Source: an uncultured Roseburia sp.
GTDB taxonomy: Bacteria; Bacillota; Clostridia; Lachnospirales; Lachnospiraceae
Length of the DNA: 64,000 nt
Direction of reading: 5' to 3'
NCBI GenBank assembly: GCA_934317215.1
Contig: CAKREH010000001.1
Span: 1-64,000, forward strand
Below, in pieces: positions 1 to 7,933 of this stretch. The stretch's first letter is position 1; each line of letters begins with the position of its first letter. Made by a program: the position numbers and the translations under genes. The notes beneath the pieces are model-generated. The model was not told the origin of the DNA, did no database searches, and saw only the letters and a program-made list of their open reading frames with translations.

Positions 1-74
1 TAAATCTATAGAAAGAATAAGTGCATAACCATCATTTCTATTGGTCATACACTTATTATACGAGGAGTAAAAAT

Positions 75-353
75 ATGGAAAATGATTTCTGGAACAATCC
101 CGGACTGAAAAATATGTCCCCGGAAAAACTGCAGTTTCTAATGAACTTTGCATCAAAAGAAAAACCGACAAACATTAAAGACATGATGCCGTTTCTTCTT
201 GGCACCATGAATGCTGCAAAGACAAATAATATCCAGTTCACAGATCCTGAAACAGAGCTGCTTGTCACTCTGTTAAAACAAAACATGTCAAAAGAGGAAT
301 CTGAGAAGGCCGATAAGATCATCCGGCTCATGAAAGACCGGAAGCAAAATTAA
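75..353 (+). CDS. Small hypothetical protein, 92 aa
   Basis: Start chosen at 75 because GAGGAG lies just upstream with about 6 nt spacing; an earlier in-frame ATG at 21 has no such site. The product is charged and mostly helical in character, with no signal peptide or membrane segment. A run of Met and Lys/Glu residues near the C-terminus (NMSKEESEKADKIIRLMKDR) suggests an amphipathic helix. It stands alone before a bidirectional terminator shared with the convergent gene to its right. I do not recognise a family; conserved small proteins of this type occur in Lachnospiraceae, but the function is unknown. Confidence 0.6.
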   Translation: MENDFWNNPGLKNMSPEKLQFLMNFASKEKPTNIKDMMPFLLGTMNAAKTNNIQFTDPETELLVTLLKQNMSKEESEKADKIIRLMKDRKQN

Positions 354-363
354 CTCTTAACTG

Positions 364-394
364 AAAAAAGGGATGGAACACTCCACCCCTTTTG
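364..394. terminator. Bidirectional intrinsic terminator
   Basis: A GGG-TGGA/TCCA-CCC stem flanked by A-run and T-run lies between the convergent genes ending at 353 and 437. It can end both transcripts. Confidence 0.75.
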
Positions 395-436
395 TACCTG
401 CATATTTATTTATAATTTCTTAACATTTTCTCAAGT

Positions 437-1762
437 CTACCAGATGGAAGCTACACTTACCTCTAATAATTTATCGATCGGCGCCGGACTTTTTCCCATA
501 CCATCTGTACCCTCAAAATATTTTGCACTTGCTGACTCAAATAAAACAAATACCATATTATCCGCAATGGCAACTTCCTCTGAACAAGGCGGCATCTCAA
601 CTTTCACCTTTGGCTCATTCGGTTTTTTATCCAATGCCAGCAGGGAGGCATAAACTTTTAAATAAGAAGAATTATTTCTTCCATAAGAAGTACTTAAATA
701 GATTGATCCGTTATCATCGAACGCTACTCCCTGTACTTTGCTTGGAAGATTATAGCTACTGACTGCAGTCAGTTTATCAGCCTCTTTATCATAGCTGTAA
801 GAATACATTTCAGAGTCAAAAAATCTGGTATGTGTTGCCACCCAGAGTCTGCCACCGTAACAGGTAATGCAGGACGGTGTGTTTTTCAGATGGTATTCAT
901 CTGACAATGCAGATGCATCGATACAATATCCCGGTGCATCCTGTGCAATTTTCGTGATATATTCATAAGAAATACGCTCTAATGTATTGGAATTTGAATG
1001 ACAGATCCAGACATTTTCACCATCAAAAGCAATACCGCCAAGATGACTCTCTTTTTTCATTCCAAGCGTCACCAGATATTCGCCACTCTCACGGTCAAAC
1101 ACCATCAGTGAACCAAGATTTTTCCTGTCTTCTGAATATGCGGTAATAAGGATGTAATCCGGTGTAAAACAAAGCCCCTGCATACACTGGCTGGAACTGC
1201 TGATCAGATTATCCTTATAATCTTTTTCTCTGGTAGAAGGCATTCCCGGAATAGAAAGATCATCTAAAAAAGTGTAGGAACATTCCTTCAATTCTTTCTG
1301 ACTGCTGTCGCGGATCGTACCTGTCTGGTAGGAATACATCTCTACATTATAATGATTGTCAATATTTTTCGTCCATTTTGCAAAAAGTACCATGTTTTCC
1401 GGACATTCTTCATTAATCTGTGTGATCTTTCTGGAATAATTACAGTCTGCATACCAGCCGGCAAAATTGTACCCGACCTTAACCGGCACATCCGGCGTAA
1501 AAGGCAGTTCTTCCTTTTTGAGTGTTTTTGGATTATCGCAGCTGTTAATACCACCATTTACTTCATATACAATGTGATACTCCGATGGATCCTGTCCATC
1601 AAAAAGATCTAATGTAACGTCATCGCTTATAATTGTCTCCTGAGAGGTATTCGGGAGAATGATAATACTGCAGGCACGAACCAGTTTCGGATCGCTTACA
1701 AGAAAAATAAATACATATAAAATTACAAATAATTCTTTGCAAATTTTTCTGCCAAACCGCAT
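437..1762 (-). CDS. Secreted InlB-repeat protein with propeller-like C-terminal region
   Basis: 441 aa. The N-terminus has a basic start and a hydrophobic stretch (about residues 9-23), then a possible cleavage region near residue 30, indicating export. Residues about 62-131 match the Listeria/InlB B-repeat pattern: YEVNGG near the start, VGYNFAGWYAD in the middle and LFAKWT at the end. From about residue 180 the chain shows repeating short strand motifs (GLCFTPDYILITAY, GGIAFDGENVWICH, CITCYGGRLWVATH, GVAFDDNGSIYLST), as in a beta-propeller that tracks a value along repeats. No LPXTG or other wall anchor is visible. The start has a GGGAGG site. Ligand unknown; an extracellular binding or surface role is inferred. 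Confidence 0.7.
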   Translation of the reverse strand: MRFGRKICKELFVILYVFIFLVSDPKLVRACSIIILPNTSQETIISDDVTLDLFDGQDPSEYHIVYEVNGGINSCDNPKTLKKEELPFTPDVPVKVGYNFAGWYADCNYSRKITQINEECPENMVLFAKWTKNIDNHYNVEMYSYQTGTIRDSSQKELKECSYTFLDDLSIPGMPSTREKDYKDNLISSSSQCMQGLCFTPDYILITAYSEDRKNLGSLMVFDRESGEYLVTLGMKKESHLGGIAFDGENVWICHSNSNTLERISYEYITKIAQDAPGYCIDASALSDEYHLKNTPSCITCYGGRLWVATHTRFFDSEMYSYSYDKEADKLTAVSSYNLPSKVQGVAFDDNGSIYLSTSYGRNNSSYLKVYASLLALDKKPNEPKVKVEMPPCSEEVAIADNMVFVLFESASAKYFEGTDGMGKSPAPIDKLLEVSVASIW

Positions 1763-1791
1763 ATCAATTCCTCCCTGCCTCTTTTTTAGTC

Positions 1792-1830
1792 ACACAGACT
1801 GGCTGATATTATAACCAGTCCGTGTTTTTT
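1792..1830 (+). terminator. Terminator-like hairpin with no obvious plus-strand gene
   Basis: ACACAGACTGG and CCAGTCCGTGT form an 11-bp stem with one wobble, followed by six T on the plus strand. No plus-strand gene precedes it. On the minus strand it sits between the EF-G-like gene and the secreted protein gene, and its loop contains TATAAT, so the same DNA may hold the -10 of the downstream minus-strand gene. Confidence 0.5.
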
Positions 1831-1866
1831 AATGCGTTCCGGGAAGACCTGCTTTTTAAAGCTGTT

Positions 1867-3960
1867 TTAAGAATTATCCGTATTATCAAGTTTGCCTGCC
1901 CGCTCTGCAATCTCCTGTTCCTGGATATCAGAAGGTGCCTGCTCATATCTTGCAAACTCATAGGAAAATGTTCCGCTTCCACCGGTCATGGATCGTAAAT
2001 CTGTGTTGTATCCATATAATTCCACGTAAGGAATATCAGCTACGATCTCCTGATAACCGTGTTCTGTCGGATTCATTCCAAGTACACGTCCGCGGCGCTT
2101 GTTTAAGTCTCCCATGATGTCACCTGTGTATTTATCAGGTACAACAACTTTTAAGGATGCGATCGGCTCTAACAGGATCGGTGATGCCTCCATAAAGCCT
2201 TTTTTGAATGCCTGAAGAGCTGCAACCTTAAATGCCATCTCAGAGGAGTCTACCGGATGATAGGATCCGTCATATAATACTGCCTTTACTCCTACCACAG
2301 GGTAAGCTGCCATCGGTCCTTTCATAACTCCTTCCTGGATTCCTTTTTCCACCGCCGGGAAGAAGTTTTTGGGAACTGCTCCGCCGACAACGCATTGTTC
2401 AAATACATATGGTGTTTCAAGATCCCCGGAAGGTTCAAAGGTCATCTTAACGTGACCGTACTGTCCATGACCGCCGGACTGCTTTTTATACTTATATTCC
2501 ACATCCGCTTTCTTACGGATGGTCTCCCGGAATGCTACTTTTGGTTTTTTCAGTTCAATCTGAACTTTATATCTCTCTAACAGCTTGCTTGCCACAACAT
2601 CAAGGTGCTGGTCACCCATACCGTAAAGTAATGTCTGGCCATTTTCACTGTCATTGACTGCTTTTAATGTAAGATCTTCGAGCATCAGTTTTTGCAATGC
2701 CTGCGAGATCTTATCTTCATCTCCTTTGTTGACCGCCTTATATCGTTTATAGGTATATGGTGTGGAGATCTGTGTTCTTATATACAGGATCGGGTTCGCT
2801 TTGGTAGAGAGGGAATCTGTGGTAGCTGCTTTCGTCAGCTTCGCTAATGCTCCGATATCTCCCGCATGCAGCTCCTTTACTTCCTCGGGCTTATTGCCAC
2901 AGAGTACATAGATCTTTCCGATTTTTTCCTCTGTATCTTTATGCTGGTTGTAAAGAAGATCATCTGTTTTTATGACTCCCGAATTAACTTTGATCAATGA
3001 ATATTTCCCAATAAACGGGTCTGCAATCGTTTTAAAAATATAAGCTGATTTTGGTTTTGCAAAATCATAGTCTGCATTGTATACCTCGTTGGACTTTGCA
3101 TTGATTCCGGTGCAGGGACGTTTTTCCGGACTCGGAAGATATTTTACAATGTCAACCATCAGTGTATACATGCCGCGTGCAAGAACATTAGAACCCATCA
3201 GTACTGGAACGATACTGCCTTCGGATACATTGACACGGAGTGCCTGGCGGATCTCATCCTCAGAAAACTCTTCTCCTCCAAAATAGCGATCCATAAATTC
3301 TTCGCTCGTCTCCGCAACGGCCTCCATCAATGCTTCCCTGCAGATACCGAGATTCTCTTTGGAATACTCCGGTACTTCTGCCTTTTCTACTTCGCCGTTG
3401 TCTTTCCAGCGTTTTGCACGCTGCTGCAATACATTGACATATCCGACAAACTGTCCATTTTCACGGATTGGAAGATGGAAAGGTGCGATTCTCTTGCCAT
3501 AAAGCTGCTGTAAATCTTCTACGACCTGCCGGTAACTTGCCTCGTCGATATCCATATCTGTAACAAATACCATACGCGGCAGTTTGTATGTCTCACATAA
3601 CTCCCATGCCTTCTTTGTGCCGACTTCAATGCCTGCCTTACCGGATACTACGATAATTGCTGCATCCGCAGCACTGACTGCCTCTTCTACCTCCCCTGCA
3701 AAATCAAAATAACCAGGTGTATCAAGGATATTGATCTTGGTATCACCCCAAATGATCGGTATCACGGATGTGTTGATGGAAAAATGACGTTTGATCTCTT
3801 CTTTGTCATAATCGCTGATCGTGTTACCATCGGCAACTTTTCCCATGCGTGTTGTCATCCCCGCAAGATAAGCCATCGCCTCGGCGAGACTTGTTTTGCC
3901 ACATCCACCATGTCCAAGCAGAACCACATTACGAATCTTATCAGTTGTGTAAACGTTCAT
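1867..3960 (-). CDS. Elongation factor G-like translational GTPase paralogue
   Basis: 697 aa, EF-G length and domain order: GTPase, domain II, then EF-G IV/V. The P-loop is GHGGCGKTS (16-24) and G3 is DTPG (80-83). Two switch/guanine signatures differ from canonical EF-G: the G2 segment reads RHFSI where EF-G has RGITI, and the G4 segment reads TDMD (134-137) instead of NKMD. This matches the EF-G-like subfamily (EF-G-2 type) rather than the housekeeping factor, so a role as accessory or stress translocase, or another ribosome function, is inferred. The start has GGAGG 6 nt upstream and a sigma-A promoter at 4024-4052. Confidence 0.88.
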   Translation of the reverse strand: MNVYTTDKIRNVVLLGHGGCGKTSLAEAMAYLAGMTTRMGKVADGNTISDYDKEEIKRHFSINTSVIPIIWGDTKINILDTPGYFDFAGEVEEAVSAADAAIIVVSGKAGIEVGTKKAWELCETYKLPRMVFVTDMDIDEASYRQVVEDLQQLYGKRIAPFHLPIRENGQFVGYVNVLQQRAKRWKDNGEVEKAEVPEYSKENLGICREALMEAVAETSEEFMDRYFGGEEFSEDEIRQALRVNVSEGSIVPVLMGSNVLARGMYTLMVDIVKYLPSPEKRPCTGINAKSNEVYNADYDFAKPKSAYIFKTIADPFIGKYSLIKVNSGVIKTDDLLYNQHKDTEEKIGKIYVLCGNKPEEVKELHAGDIGALAKLTKAATTDSLSTKANPILYIRTQISTPYTYKRYKAVNKGDEDKISQALQKLMLEDLTLKAVNDSENGQTLLYGMGDQHLDVVASKLLERYKVQIELKKPKVAFRETIRKKADVEYKYKKQSGGHGQYGHVKMTFEPSGDLETPYVFEQCVVGGAVPKNFFPAVEKGIQEGVMKGPMAAYPVVGVKAVLYDGSYHPVDSSEMAFKVAALQAFKKGFMEASPILLEPIASLKVVVPDKYTGDIMGDLNKRRGRVLGMNPTEHGYQEIVADIPYVELYGYNTDLRSMTGGSGTFSYEFARYEQAPSDIQEQEIAERAGKLDNTDNS

Positions 3961-4023
3961 AGCAAATCCTCCAATACATATTTTTTAGTCGATACCTCTA
4001 AACGGCATTCGCTGTATGGTTAT

Positions 4024-4052
4024 ATTTTACTAAATTCAGACGTTTATTACAA
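4024..4052 (-). promoter_or_regulatory. Sigma-A promoter of EF-G-like gene
   Basis: On the minus strand TTGTAA and TAAAAT are separated by 17 bp, about 60 bp before the start codon at 3960. The rest of the gap to the tyrA promoter is AT-rich with nothing else recognised. Confidence 0.6.
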
Positions 4053-4225
4053 CTTATTTATTCATATTTACTAACTATTTTTATATTAACCGAAATTTGT
4101 TTATATATTATGTATGCATTTTAAATAATTTATAACCATTTGCATGGAATGTTTACATAGTGTTCACATTTCATCCATACTTTGATTATTTTTTCATGCA
4201 ATATGCACTTTTATACTTTAACGTG

Positions 4226-4254
4226 TTGACTTTCTTGTGATTTATGTCTATGAT
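4226..4254 (+). promoter_or_regulatory. Sigma-A promoter of tyrA
   Basis: TTGACT and TATGAT with a 17-bp spacer, 54 bp ahead of the tyrA start. Confidence 0.7.
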
Positions 4255-4308
4255 AGGTAAAGAATTATGAGAACAGAACTTTAATATCTAACAGGGGGAT
4301 TTCCATAC

Positions 4309-5406
4309 ATGTCACTTCAGAAAATCGGCTTTATCGGACTCGGGCTCATCGGTGGTTCCATTGCCAAAAAACTGCATGCACTTCATCCGGAACTCACAAT
4401 GATTGCAACCGCACATCATGCTGAGACGGTTGCCGAAGCATATAAAGAACATTTGATCGTAAACAATACACCATGTGAACTGAAGGATTTCGCAGACTGC
4501 GATTACATTTTTCTGTGCACGCCGACTAAAAAAAATATTGAATATCTGCAGCAGTTGAAAGATGTGATCTCACCGGACTGCATCATCACGGATGTCGGCA
4601 GTGTTAAGACGGAGATCCACAGAGAAGTCATAAAATTGGGACTTGAAGCAAACTTTATTGGCGGACATCCGATGGCAGGCTCTGAAAAGACCGGTCTTTC
4701 CAACGCTTCGGAGACTCTTTTAGAGAATGCTTACTATATTATCACACCGACTAAGAAGAGCCCTTCCACTGCTGTGAAAGAGCTGACAGAACTGGTTCGT
4801 TCCCTCGGCGCGATTCCGCTTGTTTTAGGATATGAACAGCACGATTACGCGACAGCAGCGATCAGTCATCTTCCGCATGTGATCGCATACAGCCTCGTGA
4901 ACCTAGTGCGGGAGTCAGATGACGAAAATGAAATTATGAAAACCATCGCGGCCGGAGGTTTTAAAGATATCACGCGTATCGCATCCTCATCCCCTGTCAT
5001 GTGGGAAAATATCTGTTTATCCAATCAGGAACAGATTTTAAAGTTATTGGACAGCTATATCCATACTTTAGAAACTATGCGCACAAATATCGCAGATGCA
5101 GATTCACCTGCGCTGTTAGATGCCTTTACCGCCGCCAAAGATTACCGTGATTCCATTACGATCACAGCAAAAGGGGCTCTCAAGAATGTCTACGAACTGT
5201 ACTTAGACCTGATCGATGAAACCGGTGGAATCGCAACCGTCGCTACGATCCTTGCAAGTAATAATTTAAGTATCAAAAATATCGGGATCATTCACAACCG
5301 TGAGTTTGAGGGCGGTGTTTTGAGACTGGAAATGTATGACGGGGAATCATTAGCGCTGGCGGTTGCGCTGCTTAAGAAACATCATTATACGATTTATGAG
5401 AGATAA
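4309..5406 (+). CDS. tyrA: Prephenate dehydrogenase with C-terminal ACT domain
   Basis: 365 aa. It catalyses NAD(P)-dependent oxidative decarboxylation of prephenate to 4-hydroxyphenylpyruvate in tyrosine synthesis. The Rossmann motif IGFIGLGLIGGS is at 6-17, and the substrate-site segment GGHPMAGSEKTG lies near 119-130. The C-terminal 70 residues (GIATVATILASNNLSIKNIGI) fit an ACT domain, which in this family gives tyrosine feedback. AGGGGG precedes the ATG. It is a single-gene transcript with its own promoter and a strong terminator, not part of an aro cluster here. Confidence 0.92.
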   Translation: MSLQKIGFIGLGLIGGSIAKKLHALHPELTMIATAHHAETVAEAYKEHLIVNNTPCELKDFADCDYIFLCTPTKKNIEYLQQLKDVISPDCIITDVGSVKTEIHREVIKLGLEANFIGGHPMAGSEKTGLSNASETLLENAYYIITPTKKSPSTAVKELTELVRSLGAIPLVLGYEQHDYATAAISHLPHVIAYSLVNLVRESDDENEIMKTIAAGGFKDITRIASSSPVMWENICLSNQEQILKLLDSYIHTLETMRTNIADADSPALLDAFTAAKDYRDSITITAKGALKNVYELYLDLIDETGGIATVATILASNNLSIKNIGIIHNREFEGGVLRLEMYDGESLALAVALLKKHHYTIYER

Positions 5407-5410
5407 AAAA

Positions 5411-5450
5411 TGCCGTATGGTCAGATTCAGAATGACCGTACGGCGTTTTT
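5411..5450. terminator. Bidirectional terminator after tyrA
   Basis: Twelve-pair stem GCCGTATGGTCA / TGACCGTACGGC with a 9-nt loop, flanked by six A and five T. It can also end the convergent transcript from the gene at 5493. Confidence 0.85.
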
Positions 5451-5492
5451 CAGCTTATGAAAATAGGATATCAAAACATCTTGCACTCTATA

Positions 5493-7181
5493 TTATTTTC
5501 CATCATACAGCACTTCGCAGTCTTTCCGGTAAAAAGCAATTCCATAACAATCGATTCTCTTATAACCTTCCTTTAAAAGTGTTTCTTTATATCCTTTTTT
5601 GTAGATCTGATGTACAGCTTTCTTTGCATCATTTTCCAGCTCATCGATTCCAGATGACACTTTTATTTCTATGATAAATGCCCTGCCCCTGAGCGACGGA
5701 GTCTTTACCATCAGATCATATCTTCCCTTTCCCGACTCACGGTTCGACTCCACAAGATAACTGCCGCTCTGGCTTAAAATTCCTGCAAGAAAACCATGAT
5801 AAAAACTCTCTGCACTGTCATAATAACTGATCGTTGCCAATAACTGTTCATTCAGAATCTCCTGCATGCGCGCCGCATTTCCTGTTTCCATCGCCTGATA
5901 CAGATCGTGAAAATCTGTTTTTTTCACTGTCTCCCGAAACCAGTTTTGGATCGTAGTTTTATAAATCATTTTTACTTCCTGATTCGGGATGCGGACCTTT
6001 AGAAAAATCATACCATCATCCATATATTCATCCGCTTTTGTCAGATACCCTGTAAAAAACAGAAAATTCCACAAATTCACTTCGTTTTCATAAATATCCG
6101 CATAAGTAATTTCCTCATGAACCGGAATATCCAGCGTATTTCCTGCCAGAAGCATCTCAATCTGCCCTTTTGTTTCCCTGTCCGCACGCAATACAAGGTT
6201 TTTTACAATATCGTTAGAACTGGTATTCAACCAGTACGGACGTGTGAATGCATTTTGATCCGCCACAAGATCATATAAAAACTTGATGACACTCCATGGG
6301 TTATACACTTCCCGGTTCCCGAAAGAATATCCATCATACCACTCTTTCATATCCTCAAAACGGTTTTCCACGCCATAGGAAATCATTGCCTGTCTCACTT
6401 CCTGCTCCGTAAACCCAAAATGCTCGCTGTACTGCTTATCCAGAATTGAAATACTGTTTAAATGATTTAAGCCTGTAAAAATACTTTCTTTCGATATTCT
6501 AAGACAACCGGTAATGACTGCAAACTGGAGATATGCATTGGTTTTTAATGCAGATTCAAATAACGACCGGATGAAATCGATCATTTCATTATAAAAGCCG
6601 GAAAAATATGCATTTTCCAACGGAACATCATATTCGTCGATCAGAATTACCGCCTTTTTTCCTGTCACCTGATACAACAGTCTGCTCAGTATCTTTAAAG
6701 ATCCGGAATACACCTCCCTATCCACTTTTCCTGACGCAATCTCATAAAACAATGCTTTGTCATCTTCCGGGATATCACCGCTCATCAACTGTTTCTCATG
6801 ACGCTTAAATTCCCCGGAAATTTCTTCTCTCAGTTTAAAATATGCCGCCTCAAAGTTTCTCTGTTTTGCAGACTTAAGCGTCAGAAAAATAACCGGATAC
6901 TGCCCCATCTGGGAAGTATATGTCTCTTCCGCCCGCATAATATTTAAGCCGTCAAATAATGTACGGTTTTTCTTATTCTGTTCCGTATCACCCGTATCTT
7001 CAAAGAAGTACTGTAACATACTCAGGTTCAGTGTCTTGCCAAAACGACGGGGACGGGTAAAAAGATTTACCTCACCTTTCAGATCTAATAATTCTTTGAT
7101 CAACAGTGTTTTGTCAATATAATAATATTTTTCTAAAATCAATTTTTCAAAACTGTCAATTCCAACTGGTAATGGTCTCAT
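5493..7181 (-). CDS. AAA-ATPase-like / PD-(D/E)XK nuclease-like protein (DUF1703 type)
   Basis: 562 aa from the start at 7181. The N-terminal PLPVGIDSFEKL...YYIDKT block and P-loop RPRRFGKT (43-50) are the hallmark of the AAA-ATPase-like plus DUF1703 family. Residues with GRYDL and IIEIK near the C-terminus form the PD-(D/E)XK nuclease-like core. Such genes occur in many copies in gut Clostridia and Bacteroidetes and are thought to be mobile or selfish, but their function is not settled. The start at 7181 fits the family N-terminus. An in-frame ATG at 7247 would add 22 residues encoded across a terminator-like hairpin and has no ribosome site. Confidence 0.85.
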   Translation of the reverse strand: MRPLPVGIDSFEKLILEKYYYIDKTLLIKELLDLKGEVNLFTRPRRFGKTLNLSMLQYFFEDTGDTEQNKKNRTLFDGLNIMRAEETYTSQMGQYPVIFLTLKSAKQRNFEAAYFKLREEISGEFKRHEKQLMSGDIPEDDKALFYEIASGKVDREVYSGSLKILSRLLYQVTGKKAVILIDEYDVPLENAYFSGFYNEMIDFIRSLFESALKTNAYLQFAVITGCLRISKESIFTGLNHLNSISILDKQYSEHFGFTEQEVRQAMISYGVENRFEDMKEWYDGYSFGNREVYNPWSVIKFLYDLVADQNAFTRPYWLNTSSNDIVKNLVLRADRETKGQIEMLLAGNTLDIPVHEEITYADIYENEVNLWNFLFFTGYLTKADEYMDDGMIFLKVRIPNQEVKMIYKTTIQNWFRETVKKTDFHDLYQAMETGNAARMQEILNEQLLATISYYDSAESFYHGFLAGILSQSGSYLVESNRESGKGRYDLMVKTPSLRGRAFIIEIKVSSGIDELENDAKKAVHQIYKKGYKETLLKEGYKRIDCYGIAFYRKDCEVLYDGK

Positions 7182-7197
7182 ATCCGCTTCCCTTTCC

Positions 7198-7226
7198 AAA
7201 AAAATCCTCCGCCTTATGGCGAAGGA
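7198..7226 (-). promoter_or_regulatory. Terminator-like hairpin in the leader of the DUF1703 gene
   Basis: On the minus strand TCCTTCGCC and GGCGGAGGA pair around ATAA, followed at once by seven T, then the ribosome site and ATG at 7181. It lies inside the predicted leader, so it could be an attenuator, or the old terminator of the gene remnant at 7282. Confidence 0.6.
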
Positions 7227-7256
7227 CTTTTTAATACAACAGTTCATTCCGTTATC

Positions 7257-7285
7257 ATAGTATCAATTCCGGGTAATAATGTCAA
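7257..7285 (-). promoter_or_regulatory. Promoter of the DUF1703 gene
   Basis: TTGACA and TACTAT with a 17-bp spacer on the minus strand. The -35 includes the stop codon of the fibronectin-III remnant. The predicted start is near 7250, giving a leader of about 70 nt. Confidence 0.55.
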
Positions 7286-7542
7286 CTCTTCTTCGTGGTG
7301 ACCACCTTTGCTTTCGACCAGCCAGAATAAATCTTTGTCGATTTTTTCCCGACCTTGACAGTCTGATATGTACGGATGCGTACATAGTATTTCTTCTTTG
7401 CTTTCAGCTTCGTAATCTTTTTGGAAGTTGTACTGTTTTTCGCGATTTTTACAGTCTTTGTGGTCTGCTTCGTAAATTTGCTACTGGTCGAATACTGGAT
7501 CTCATAAATCGTTAATGTATAAGTACCTGCAATTATAAGATT
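7282..7542 (-). pseudogene. 5'-truncated fibronectin-III repeat of a secreted protein gene
   Basis: Reading the minus strand in the frame ending at the TGA at 7282-7284 gives YEIQYSTSSKFTKQT, then a TTSKKITKLKAKKKYYVRIR segment, then SGWSKAKVVTTKKS at the end. This is the C-terminal Fn3-like repeat common in Lachnospiraceae surface proteins. The frame closes at a TAA just upstream (7543-7545), there is no start codon, and the expected first strand of the domain is replaced by unrelated residues. It is the tail of a deleted gene. From 7546 to 7933 nothing else is recognised except a terminator. Confidence 0.75.
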
Positions 7543-7648
7543 TTATTTGTGATTTTTTCTTATATAAATATAACACTTGTATTTCAAATTTGGGGTAAAT
7601 GGCGAAATGCCGGATTATAGAACATCCCAAAAAGAACTCCAGACAGTC

Positions 7649-7683
7649 AAAAAGCCATATTCTGACGTGAATCAGAATACAGC
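7649..7683 (-). terminator. Orphan intrinsic terminator
   Basis: A 12-bp stem with two wobbles (GCTGTATTCTGA / TCAGAATATGGC) around a 6-nt loop, then five T on the minus strand. No minus-strand gene precedes it, so it is probably left from a deleted or rearranged locus next to the Fn3 remnant. Confidence 0.65.
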
Positions 7684-7933
7684 CTCTTGAGTTGAACTGT
7701 TTACATTATAAACTAGTTCATGGATACAAATATAGTTTAGCACACTTTTCAAAAATCTACAATAGTAAATTTCATAAATTTTAAAAAAATTTTTTAAATC
7801 ACATTTTTCGTCCAATTTTTCTATTCCACACAGACTTCTCTTTAAATTCACCCAGCTTCCAGCATGGCTTCATCTAATCGTCACATTGCACCGATACAAT
7901 ACAGCTATCAACAAAAAAGGAGTGACAAACATT

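Noticed and set aside
7279..7515. Plus-strand 78-aa frame
   Set aside because: Shadow of the minus-strand Fn3 remnant, with no ribosome site.
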